Positions 8,007 through 16,300 of a DNA stretch of 64,000 nucleotides are shown one piece after another. The stretch's first letter is position 1, and every line of letters starts with the position of its first letter. The stretch covers positions 1,674,001-1,738,000 of the forward strand of contig NZ_CP013200.1 in assembly GCF_001445575.1 (NCBI RefSeq), in the 5' to 3' direction. The notes below the pieces were generated by a model. That model was not told the origin of the DNA, made no database searches, and saw only the letters and a list, made by a program, of their open reading frames with translations. This stretch comes from Arthrobacter alpinus (GTDB lineage: Bacteria > Actinomycetota > Actinomycetes > Actinomycetales > Micrococcaceae). The position numbers and the translations under genes were made by a program.

Positions 8007-9356
8007 CTACGCCTCTGCTTCAACCGCCGCAGTGGGGTCCGCCCCAGGGGATGGTTCGGCCGTTTGAGCGACCATTTGTGCCCACATGGCCGGGAATTCC
8101 GGCATGGTCTTTGCCGTGGTGCCAATGTTTTCCACTTCAATGCCGGGAACAGCCAGTCCAATAATGGCGCCGGCCGTGGCCATACGGTGGTCATGGTAGC
8201 TGTGGAATACGCCAGCATGCAGGGGAGCGGGGTTGATAATCAGCCCATCCTCGGTCTCTTCGGCGTTGCCGCCCAGAGTGTTGATCTCTGCAACAAGAGC
8301 GGCCAAGCGGTCCGTCTCATGGCCACGTAAATGTGAGATTCCACGAAGGCGCGACGGCGTTGACGCCAAGGCGCAGATGGCCGCAGTGGACGGTGCCAGT
8401 TCAGAGGTGTCGGAAATATCCACGCCACGGATTTGCGCACCGCCGGTCACCGTCAACACACCATCTTCAAGCGTCACGGTGGCACCGAACTGGGGAAGAA
8501 TTTCGCGCCACTTATCTCCCACCTGAGTGGTGTTGGTGGGCCAGTTGGGGATGCGCACAGTGCCCCGGGTGGCCAACGCAGCAGCCAGGAACGGACCCGC
8601 ATTGGACAGATCCTGTTCAAGGGAAACATCAAAGGCCGCAAGGGTAGCGGGCTCCACGATCCAATGCTTGGGGGTGGAATCGTCCACGGCAACACCCATG
8701 GACCGCAGAATTTCAACGGTCATGGAAATGTGGTCGACGCTGGGGACAGACTCGCCAATGTGCTCCAGGTGCAGCGGTGTTCTAAAACGTGCGGCGACCA
8801 GCAAAATGGCAGAAATGAACTGCGAGGATGCGCCTGCATCAATCTGCACATGCCCACCGTCCACGCCGCCGGTGCCGTGGACGGTAAACGGCAAGAAGCC
8901 ATCCTCGCCGTCCTCGACACGTACCCCAAGCCCTGCCAACCCGGCCACAATGGGAGCCATGGGACGCACCAAAGCTCCGGGGTCGCCGTCGAACGTCACA
9001 GCGCCGGAAATCAGCGCGGCCAGCGGCGGCACAAAGCGCATGACAGTGCCGGCCAAGCCGCAGTCCACCACGATGCCCTCGCTAGGCGCCGAGAAGTCAG
9101 CAGGGATGGGGGTGACCAGCAAATCCGGGACGTTGCCGCTACCGGGAACCTCGGTGATGCCGGCGCCCAGAGCACGCAGGGCGCCGATCATGAGGTCGGA
9201 ATCGCGGGATTGCAGCGGCGCGCGCAGCCGGGATTCACCATTGGCGATGGCTGCGAGCACAAGATACCTATTGGTCAGCGATTTGGATGCCGGAATGGTG
9301 ACGGTGGCATCCAAGGGTGTTGCGGAAAACGGTGCGGGCCAATGGGCGCTGGTCAT
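8007..9356 (-). CDS. aroA: 3-phosphoshikimate 1-carboxyvinyltransferase (EPSP synthase)
   Basis: A 449-residue enzyme that joins shikimate-3-phosphate and phosphoenolpyruvate to form EPSP, the sixth step of the shikimate pathway. Family motifs include ASKSLTNRYLVLAA near residue 23, DCGLAGTVMRFVPPLAAL near residue 98, DGDPGALVRPM, and HGKE-region SHLRGHETDRLAALVAEINTLGG. It is intact and lies immediately upstream of rsgA, with which it is probably translationally coupled. Confidence 0.94.
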   Translation of the reverse strand: MTSAHWPAPFSATPLDATVTIPASKSLTNRYLVLAAIANGESRLRAPLQSRDSDLMIGALRALGAGITEVPGSGNVPDLLVTPIPADFSAPSEGIVVDCGLAGTVMRFVPPLAALISGAVTFDGDPGALVRPMAPIVAGLAGLGVRVEDGEDGFLPFTVHGTGGVDGGHVQIDAGASSQFISAILLVAARFRTPLHLEHIGESVPSVDHISMTVEILRSMGVAVDDSTPKHWIVEPATLAAFDVSLEQDLSNAGPFLAAALATRGTVRIPNWPTNTTQVGDKWREILPQFGATVTLEDGVLTVTGGAQIRGVDISDTSELAPSTAAICALASTPSRLRGISHLRGHETDRLAALVAEINTLGGNAEETEDGLIINPAPLHAGVFHSYHDHRMATAGAIIGLAVPGIEVENIGTTAKTMPEFPAMWAQMVAQTAEPSPGADPTAAVEAEA

Positions 9357-9362
9357 GAATTC

Positions 9363-9877
9363 TTACTGTCCTGTCACATCGTGGGCAAGGGCGCGGACCT
9401 GCTTGTCCGCATTCTTCAATTGGGTCTTGGCACTCTTTTTGCCGCTCGCGAGCAGCTTTTCGGTGCGCCAGGCCAGGCCAGGGCGCCCAGCGGTATCAAC
9501 ACTGGCCAGCAGCGCGCCGCCAATCAGACCAATGTTTTGGTCAGCTGGTTGCGGCGGTGGGAGCGGTTCTCCTTGGTGTCTGTGTTCGCGTTGCGGTACT
9601 CCACCACTGTGTTCAGTCCGGCGGTCAGCGTAAGGACGACGGCGGCGGGCCGGGAAAACTTGCCGGCTGCCAGCAAGACGCCGGCCCCAACCTGGGCGCC
9701 GGCCAGCACGCGGGCGAGGGTTTTCTCGCTGGCTTCTATGGGCAGGGCGGAGCTAATCGGACGCAGAACCGCGGACAGCTGTGTGGCTGTCTCATCGGCG
9801 TGACGCAACCGGTCCAAGCCGGCAAAGATGAATGATGACGCCAGCATAGGGCGGGCAAGGGCGCGAACAATGGTCAA
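9363..9877 (-). pseudogene. DoxX-family membrane protein, apparent -1 frameshift
   Basis: The first 117 residues (FIFAGLDRLRHADE, then LAAGKFSRPAAVVLTLTAGLNTVVEYR) form a DoxX-type four-helix membrane protein that stops early after QLTKTLV. Adding one A in the run at 9535-9538 (TTTT on the plus strand) restores NIGLIGGALLASVDTAGRPG and carries on to a natural TAA at 9363, giving about 171 residues. The repaired C-terminus has a helix plus a lysine-rich tail as expected for the family. It lies 6 bp upstream of aroA. Confidence 0.75.
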
Positions 9878-9992
9878 GGAGGCCTCCTTATAGTGGTGCG
9901 TTCAGCCCTCCGTGGGCGGCCAGGGCCGGCCCTCGGAAGGCACATGCTGTGTACAAGTCTCCCACGACTGATACTGCCGATGCGGTCATTGC

Positions 9993-10018
9993 GGAATATC
10001 CCACGCCGTTACCCGGTT
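9993..10018 (+). promoter_or_regulatory. SigR-type promoter upstream of sigR
   Basis: GGAAT at 9993-9997 and GTT at 10016-10018 are separated by exactly 18 bp. This fits the GGAAT-N18-GTT consensus described for actinobacterial SigR/SigH thiol-stress promoters. It lies about 200 bp before the sigR start and would allow sigR to activate itself. Confidence 0.6.
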
Positions 10019-10218
10019 TACATCATTAGCGGCGGGTCCCTTGAAGGGGCACCGAATGCGAGACCACTCATGAACGGAAAGGCGGCAATGCAGACACTGA
10101 GTCCTGTGGTGCCTCAGGCGAGCGACGTGAAGCTTACTGTGCGCATAGACTCGTCAGTAATGAACACTTCCGAGCCTGAGCAAACCGTCAGCACCGAACC
10201 TGCCACTACCCCGAGGTT

Positions 10219-10847
10219 GTGAGCACGGACGTTGCAGATGTTGATGTTGCCAATGAGACCACGCAAGCACGGCGCGCGCGTTTTGAGCGTGATGCCATGG
10301 TGTACGTTGACCAGCTGTATTCGGCCGCCATGCGCATGGCTAGGAATCCTTCCGACGCCGAAGACCTGGTGCAAGAGGCCTATACCAAGGCTTTTTCAGC
10401 GTTCCACCAGTACAAGCCGGGTACCAACCTGAAGGCTTGGCTGTACCGGATCCTGACCAACACGTATATCAATCTGTACCGCAAACGTCAGCGCGAGCCC
10501 CTGCAGTCCAATGCGGACACCGTTGAGGACTGGCAGCTTGCACGGGCGGAATCACACACGTCCAAGGGCTTGCGTTCGGCTGAAGCCGATGCCCTGGATC
10601 ACCTGCCGGATTCAGATGTGAAGAATGCGCTGCAGGCCATCCCGGAGGAATTCCGGCTGGCCGTGTACTTCGCTGACGTCGAGGGATTTGCCTACAAGGA
10701 AATCTCAGAAATCATGAACACCCCATTGGCACCGTGATGTCGCGGCTGCACCGGGGACGAAAACTATTGCGTGACATGTTGGCTGACTATGCCGTGGAAC
10801 GCGGCTACCTCAAGGAAGCCGACCAACTAACTGAGACGGAGAAATGA
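10219..10847 (+). pseudogene. sigR: ECF sigma factor SigR/SigH (thiol-oxidative stress), apparent -1 frameshift
   Basis: Region 2 ([62 protein letters not shown]) and the start of region 4 ([29 protein letters not shown]) match SigR/SigH. The frame then breaks at the C-run 10721-10724. Restoring one C gives [28 protein letters not shown] and a stop TGA at 10845 that overlaps the rsrA start, the classical coupled arrangement. About 209 residues when repaired. As read, the factor would lack the second half of the region 4 helix-turn-helix. The start is GTG 10219, although an upstream reading frame could extend it. Confidence 0.85.
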
Positions 10848-11110
10848 CAATGGGCGACTGCCAGAGCCTGGGCGATTGCGACGATCAACGCATCGTACGA
10901 ATCTATGAATACTTGGACGGTTCGCTGTCCCGCGAGGACCTCGGCGAGATCAAGGCACACCTTGACGGCTGCGCCGATTGCTCACACGAGTATGACCTCG
11001 AATGCGTCATTCGCTCCGTGGTGAAGCGTTCCTGCAAGGAAGCAGCCCCTGAGACCCTCAAGGAAGCCATCTTGGCACGCCTGCACGAAGGCCGCCCCGC
11101 AGCCGTTTAG
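10844..11110 (+). CDS. rsrA: Zinc-binding redox anti-sigma factor RsrA
   Basis: An 88-residue anti-sigma factor of the ZAS family that holds SigR inactive until its cysteines are oxidised. The HxxxCxxC signature is H39, C43, C46, with C12 upstream as the fourth likely zinc ligand; C54 and C64 are extra. The start ATG overlaps the repaired sigR stop (ATGA), and a second ATG six bases later is possible. The 3' end overlaps the convergent hemoglobin gene by 4 bp. Confidence 0.9.
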   Translation: MTMGDCQSLGDCDDQRIVRIYEYLDGSLSREDLGEIKAHLDGCADCSHEYDLECVIRSVVKRSCKEAAPETLKEAILARLHEGRPAAV

Positions 11111-11703
11111 TCGTCTGCTGTTAACTCCTCCGGTCTCAGCGCCTCTGGACGCAGTGCGTCCGGTCTCAGAGCCTCTGGACGCAGGGAAATGGTGCTGTAC
11201 TGGCTGGCTGGTCTGCCCGTCACGCGCCGGTTAAGGGATCCTGCAATCTGGTGTGCCTGAACTTTCGCCATTTCGGCTTTCTCGCCGGCGAACAGCTCAT
11301 CTACGGTGCTGGTCCACAGCTGTAGCCACCGGTTGAAATGCTCCAGAGTCAATGGCTCCTTGGCATGGATATCGAAGTGGATTTTCAGCGCATTCCTTTT
11401 GTACAAGCCCGCCTTGAAAAGCACTGTCTGCCAGAAATCCGCCATGATGGGCATATGGGCGGCTAAGTCCATATGCACCACGTCGGTGAAAATATGCCCG
11501 ATCAGGTCGTCGTGGAACGCCTTGGTGTAAAACGTCTCCACCAAGGTCAGGATGTCCTGCCGGGTGGCGATGTCCTGCAGGTCATGGTCTTGTGGGACGG
11601 CCTGTCCCGCCCCTGTTTTCGTCTCTAACGGACCGGTCACCTTTGGTGTGTAGACATTAAGGTTCGACGCCGTTCTGCCGGAGTTGCGTGCCAAGCGTTC
11701 CAT
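11107..11703 (-). CDS. Group III truncated hemoglobin
   Basis: A 198-residue protein. Residues 45-165 form the globin core (LVETFYTKAFHDDLIGHIFTDVVHMDLAAHMPIMADFWQTVLF, then HFDIHAKEPLTLEHFNRWLQLW), characteristic of group III trHb, the least understood class; roles in peroxide or NO chemistry have been proposed. About 40 extra N-terminal residues look disordered. The C-terminus has repeats of LRPEA/LRPDA (residues 174-194), caused by a duplicated stretch of about 24 bp in the DNA. It follows the small membrane protein gene by 6 bp and is probably cotranscribed with it. Confidence 0.86.
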   Translation of the reverse strand: MERLARNSGRTASNLNVYTPKVTGPLETKTGAGQAVPQDHDLQDIATRQDILTLVETFYTKAFHDDLIGHIFTDVVHMDLAAHMPIMADFWQTVLFKAGLYKRNALKIHFDIHAKEPLTLEHFNRWLQLWTSTVDELFAGEKAEMAKVQAHQIAGSLNRRVTGRPASQYSTISLRPEALRPDALRPEALRPEELTADD

Positions 11704-11709
11704 CCGGAC

Positions 11710-12219
11710 CTACGCTGCCACAGCGAGGACAATGAGAATGCCCGCGATGGGCAAGGTAACCACTTTTAGCGCCTCTGAGCCGATGTAGGCAATGTGGGTA
11801 GCTGTAGCCACCTTGGCCTGCACCGCAGTGCTTCCGGAGGGACGTAGGGCCGTTTCAGACAATGCCCTGGTCCGTTTTGCCATGGCCGGGCGAAGAATGA
11901 CTGTTTGCAATGCCAAGGCCAGGATGGCCAGTGACAAGAGGATGCCGATGGGCAGCGTTACCAGATCTTGTCGCTGCGTCCAGGCGCCCACCATCAAAAC
12001 CACGATGGCAGCTTCGACCATGTTCAGAGCCTTGAAGACTAACCTGCCAATGCCCACCCCCAATGCGTGGGTCATGCCAGGGGCTTTGAATTTCAGGGGA
12101 GTCTCGATGAACGAGATGGCAGTGATCATGCCAAACCAGACAAACGGCAACATGGTGAGAAGGACAAGGGCAAACATTTGAGGCTTTCTCGCGAGGCGGG
12201 GGAGATGCTGTGTTTCCAC
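11710..12219 (-). CDS. Small integral membrane protein in operon with truncated hemoglobin
   Basis: A 169-residue protein of unknown function with about four membrane helices (ALVLLTMLPFVWFGMITAISF, VEAAIVVLMVGAW, LPIGILLSLAILALALQTVIL, and the hydrophobic C-terminus). The loop TALRPSGSTAVQAKVATATHIAYIGSEALKV precedes the last helix. It is translated just before the hemoglobin, so a membrane partner in NO or oxygen handling is a fair guess but only a guess. GTG 12219 is the longest start; ATG 12177 would begin directly at the first helix. Confidence 0.65.
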   Translation of the reverse strand: METQHLPRLARKPQMFALVLLTMLPFVWFGMITAISFIETPLKFKAPGMTHALGVGIGRLVFKALNMVEAAIVVLMVGAWTQRQDLVTLPIGILLSLAILALALQTVILRPAMAKRTRALSETALRPSGSTAVQAKVATATHIAYIGSEALKVVTLPIAGILIVLAVAA

Positions 12220-12225
12220 CTTATC

Positions 12226-12252
12226 TTTAAAACACTATTTTCCGTGTTTAAT
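12226..12252. promoter_or_regulatory. Inverted repeat upstream of the hemoglobin operon
   Basis: TAAAACAC and GTGTTTA flank an 8-bp AT-rich spacer, directly upstream of the longest start of the membrane protein. Its symmetry and position suggest an operator overlapping the promoter. The regulator is not known; NO- or oxygen-responsive families are candidates by context only. Confidence 0.45.
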
Positions 12253-12308
12253 CATAGTGGGCCGCTAGTCACGCTAGTGCGTTCGGGGTTGGCGGGGTGA
12301 GGACATGC

Positions 12309-12345
12309 AAAAGCCCGTCCTGCCATGGTGGCAGAACGGGCTTTT
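12309..12345 (-). terminator. Hairpin terminator after the bL37 gene
   Basis: AAAAGCCCGT-C-CTGCC pairs with GGCAG-A-ACGGGCTTTT around an ATGGT loop. The A-run on the plus-strand left side becomes a U-tract on the minus strand, 18 bp past the bL37 stop. The right side has a T-run as well, so it could also work on the plus strand. Confidence 0.82.
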
Positions 12346-12363
12346 ACTTTGATACGTCAAGAC

Positions 12364-12438
12364 TTACGTGTTGGGACGCTTACCGTGGTTAGCGCCGCTC
12401 TTCCTACGATCCCGACGCTTACGTGAACGCTTCGACAT
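12364..12438 (-). CDS. 50S ribosomal protein bL37
   Basis: A 24-codon gene. The product starts MSKRSRKRRDRRK and ends ANHGKRPNT, matching the tiny, highly basic bL37 protein found on mycobacterial ribosomes and widespread in actinobacteria. A strong GGAGG lies 6 bp before the ATG, and a hairpin terminator follows the stop. It is too short for most gene finders. The half-dozen Arg-Lys clusters fit rRNA binding. Confidence 0.88.
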   Translation of the reverse strand: MSKRSRKRRDRRKSGANHGKRPNT

Positions 12439-12538
12439 AGCTACCTCCAATCATTAAAATTGAGATCTCTAAAAACGATCCTCATATAGTTTCGCATAGG
12501 TGACACATCCGCACCTAACTGAGTGCCCGTTCAGCTCA

Positions 12539-12606
12539 CGAGTGTCCATATAACGTACGGATGGAGCCACAATACGTCCCTGAACCGTACGTTATGTGGA
12601 CACTCG
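12539..12606. repeat. Long inverted repeat (family B, copy 1)
   Basis: Arms of 22 bp at 12539-12560 and 12585-12606 differ at one position and enclose a 24-nt loop. The outer arm begins CGAGTGTCCA and the inner arm is rich in ACGTACG. A related copy sits at 43224-43290. It occupies the gap between bL37 and the SGNH gene, where no other feature is seen. Confidence 0.8.
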
Positions 12607-12635
12607 AGGGGGAGCGGCGCTGAAAAGGTGCTGTT

Positions 12636-13235
12636 CTAGAGAGCTTCAGGGATTTCAAGCCACTGGTACCAACCGCGGTGCAGCACCAGCCACGCCATCA
12701 GGCCGTAGCCTGCCTGACCGGGAGAGCCAGCATTCGCAGCCACATCGTTACGCCACTGTTCATGGTTCTGCAACGGCGTGAACGTGTCCACGTAGTGGTG
12801 CTTGCGGCGTGTGGTGACATCGGCAAAGGCTGCGTTGAGTTCGGCCAGTTTACGGTTCAGAGCTGGATCTAGTGACGGAGGCGGGCCCACCACGAACACC
12901 GGAACGCTGAGCTGGGTGGCGCCGTCCAGGATGTTGGCCAAGTTCAGCCGGCTCCGGGCCGTTGACAAGCCGTAGTCAATGTCGCGGCCGGACAGGCCAA
13001 TGACCAGACGGTTCTCGTGGGAGTCGTCGAATCGGCGTCCGGCCTCGGTTAGCCAGCGCCCAGCCAATGCCTCGGTGCCTTCGCGAGGGCACGCCAAAAC
13101 ATAGGGCTCAATGGAAATGACATCCGAGGGTGTTCTGGCCAGAACTCTGCCCAGCCAGCCCAATGCGCGGGGATCGCCCACACCGGCCACCAATTCGTCG
13201 CCCACAGCTACAATTCTCAGGTCCCGGTTCTCCAC
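12636..13235 (-). CDS. SGNH/GDSL-fold hydrolase-like protein
   Basis: A 199-residue protein. Block I reads VAVGDELVAGVGDPRALGWLGRVLART; in a typical GDSL enzyme the position after GD is the nucleophilic Ser, here Glu18 (GDE). Later blocks are present: LVIGLSGRDIDYG (position of GxND) and a C-terminal HLS-like DVAANAGSPGQAGYGLMAWLVLHRGW without a clear Asp-His pair. The fold assignment is reasonable, but esterase activity is doubtful. It is read alone, between kgd and the family B palindrome. Confidence 0.65.
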   Translation of the reverse strand: MENRDLRIVAVGDELVAGVGDPRALGWLGRVLARTPSDVISIEPYVLACPREGTEALAGRWLTEAGRRFDDSHENRLVIGLSGRDIDYGLSTARSRLNLANILDGATQLSVPVFVVGPPPSLDPALNRKLAELNAAFADVTTRRKHHYVDTFTPLQNHEQWRNDVAANAGSPGQAGYGLMAWLVLHRGWYQWLEIPEAL

Positions 13236-13272
13236 GGCTCCCCTTTTCCTTCGTTTACAAAAATTGAAAGTC

Positions 13273-13312
13273 TAAAAAAGGTGCCCGGCCTGATGAAACA
13301 GACCGGGCACCT
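13273..13312 (-). terminator. Rho-independent terminator of kgd
   Basis: AGGTGCCCGG and CCGGGCACCT form a perfect 10-bp stem, followed on the minus strand by a run of six T. It begins 8 bp after the kgd stop. Confidence 0.9.
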
Positions 13313-13320
13313 AGGCTGGC

Positions 13321-16300
13321 TTAGTTACGCTCGAAAGCCTGCTTGACAAGCAACGTTTGCTCGACCGCATGGTTCTTGGCGGAACCGGTGGCCGTGGATG
13401 CCGAGGCCGGACGTGAAACCCGAGAAAGCTTCTGATCCAGTTCGGGAGCCAGGTTCAGGCCCATGAACGGCCACGGACCCTGGTTAGCGGGCTCGTCCTG
13501 TGCCCACACCAGATCGGCGTTGGGGTACTTGGCAAGTTCAGCCTTGATCTCATCCAGCGGCAACGGGTACAGCTGCTCGACGCGGACAATGGCAACCTTG
13601 TTGTCCTCAGCCTTATCGCGTGCTGCGATCAGATCGTAGTACAGCCGGCCGGAGACCAAGATGACGCGGTCGACGGCGTTGTTCTCTACCGTTGCATGCT
13701 CACCGATCACGGGGCGGAAGCCGCCCGTGGTGAAGTCCTCCACCGAAGAGGCGGCAGCCTTCAAGCGCAGCAGCTGCTTCGGGGTGAAGATGATCAGCGG
13801 CTTGCGCGGGCGGCGGTAGGCCTGACGGCGCAGTAGGTGGAAGTGAGACGCCGGTGTGGTCGGGTTGGCAACGATCATGTTCTCTTCGGCACACATCTGC
13901 ATGAAGCGCTCAATGCGAGCTGAGGAGTGGTCCGGGCCCTGACCTTCGTAGCCATGCGGCAACATGAGGACCAGTGATGAACGCTGGCCCCACTTCTGCT
14001 CGGCGGAGGAAATGAACTCATCGATGACGGTCTGGGCGCCGTTGACGAAGTCACCGAACTGAGCTTCCCAAACTACCAAAGCGTCAGGACGCTCAACGGA
14101 GTAACCGTATTCGAACGCCATAGCCGCGTATTCGCTGAGCAGGGAATCGTAGATCCACAGTTTGGCCTGGTCTTCGCTCAGTTCTGTCAGCGGGTTCCAC
14201 ACGTTGCCGTTGGCACGGTCGTGGAATACTGCGTGACGCTGCACGAAGGTGCCGCGGCGTGAATCCTGGCCGGCCATGCGGACGGGAACGCCTTCCATGA
14301 GCAGCGAACCGAAGGCCGTGAGCTCGCCAAAGCCCCAGTCGATGCCGCCTTCGCGAGACATCTTCTCGCGCTTTTCCAGCAAGGGCTTTAGCTTGTGGTG
14401 CACTTCGAAGCCCTCGGGGATGGCCAAGTGTGTTGCACCGATATGGGCCAGCATGTCGGCGCTGATGGCGGTGATCTGGGGATCGTTGACCCCTGAGTCG
14501 GCCTGCTGCGCGATGGGGCGCTCCAGATCCGAAACGGCCTGCGAATCCTTGGTGATGATCGGGATGGGGGAAGTCTGAGCGGCATGCGTTTCAGCGAAGA
14601 CGCGTTCCAGACGTTCCTGGTAGTCGCGCAGCAGCTGCGTGGCTTCCTCTTCAGTGATGTCGCCGCGGCCGATCAGTGCCTCGGTGTACAGGCGGCGCAC
14701 TGAACGCTTGGCCTCGATCAGGTTGTACATCAGCGGCTGGGTCATCGAGGGATCGTCACCCTCGTTGTGGCCCCGGCGGCGGTAGCAGACCAGGTCAATG
14801 ACAACGTCCTTACGGAAGCGCTGCTGGAACTGGTAAGCCAGCTGAGATACACGAACCACAGCTTCGGGGTCGTCACCGTTCACGTGGAACACGGGAGCCT
14901 GGATCATCTTGGCAACGTCGGTGGAGTACACCGAGGAGCGCGAGGACGACGGCGCCGTAGTGAAACCAACCTGGTTGTTGACAACAACATGGATGGTTCC
15001 ACCCGTGCGGTAGCCGCGCAGCTGGGAGAGGTTCAACGTTTCAGCAACAACGCCCTGGCCGGCAAAGGCAGCGTCGCCATGAACCATGATGGGCAGAACG
15101 GGGAAGTTCTCGCCCTGGTCCAGACGGTCCTGCTTGGCGCGGACAATGCCCTCGAGGACGCCGTCAACGGCTTCCAGGTGTGAGGGGTTGGCAGCCAAGT
15201 AAACCTTGGTCTCGTTGCCGGCGTCGGAGGTGAATGTACCCTCGGTACCCAAGTGGTACTTGACGTCGCCTGAGCCCTGAACGCTACGTGAATCCTGGGT
15301 GCCCTCGAATTCGCGGAAGACCTGTGCGTAGGTCTTGCCGGCGATGTTGGTGAGCACGTTCAGGCGGCCGCGGTGCGCCATGCCAATGGCGACCTCGTCC
15401 AGGCCGTCGTCGGCAGCATCGGAAATGATGGAGTCCAGCAGCGGAATCAGGGATTCGCCGCCTTCCAGGGAGAAGCGCTTCTGGCCAACGAACTTGGTCT
15501 GCAGGAACGTCTCAAACGCTTCGGCAGAGTTCAGCTTGGACACAATGCGCAGCTGCTCTTCGCGGCTCGGCTTGGAGTAGGGGTGCTCCAGCTCGTTCTG
15601 GAACCATTCACGCTGTTCCGGTTCCTGAATGTGCATGTATTCGATGCCCGTGGTGCGGCAGTAGGCGTCACGCAGGACACCCAAGATGTCGCGCAGCAGC
15701 AACTTGGGCTTGCCGCCGAAGCCGCCGGTGGGCCATTCGCGGTCCAAGTCCCACAGGGTCAGGCCGTACGTGAGCACGTCCAGATCGGGGTGCTTGCGCT
15801 GCACAAATTCCAGCGGGTCGGTGTCTGCCATCAGGTGGCCGCGCACACGGTAAGAGTGGATCATCTGCTGGATGCGGGCGACCTTGTTGATCTCATCGGC
15901 CGGGTCAACCTGCAGGTCGACGCTCCAGCGGACGGGCTCGTAAGGGATGCGCAGGGATTCGAAGATCTCGTCGTAGAAGTTTTCGGCACCGAGCAGCAGC
16001 TGGTGGACCTTCTTCAGGAACTCGCCGGAGCCGGCACCCTGGATGACGCGGTGGTCATAGGTGGAGGTCAGCGTCAGAATCTTTGAGACAGCGTTCTGGG
16101 CGATGATCTTTGCGCTGGAACCCTGGTACTCGGCCGGGTAGTCAAGGGAACCGACGCCGATGATGGCGGCCTGGCCCCTGGACAGGCGGGGCACCGAGTG
16201 GACGGTGCCAATGCCGCCGGGGTTGGTCAGCGAGACCGTGGTGCCCGAGTGGTCATCAGCGGTGAGCTTGCCTGCGCGGGCCCGCTTGATCAGGTCCTCA

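Noticed and set aside
8433..9803. A 456-codon plus-strand open frame opposite aroA and doxX
   Set aside because: Antisense shadow of two clearly assigned genes; composition is not protein-like.
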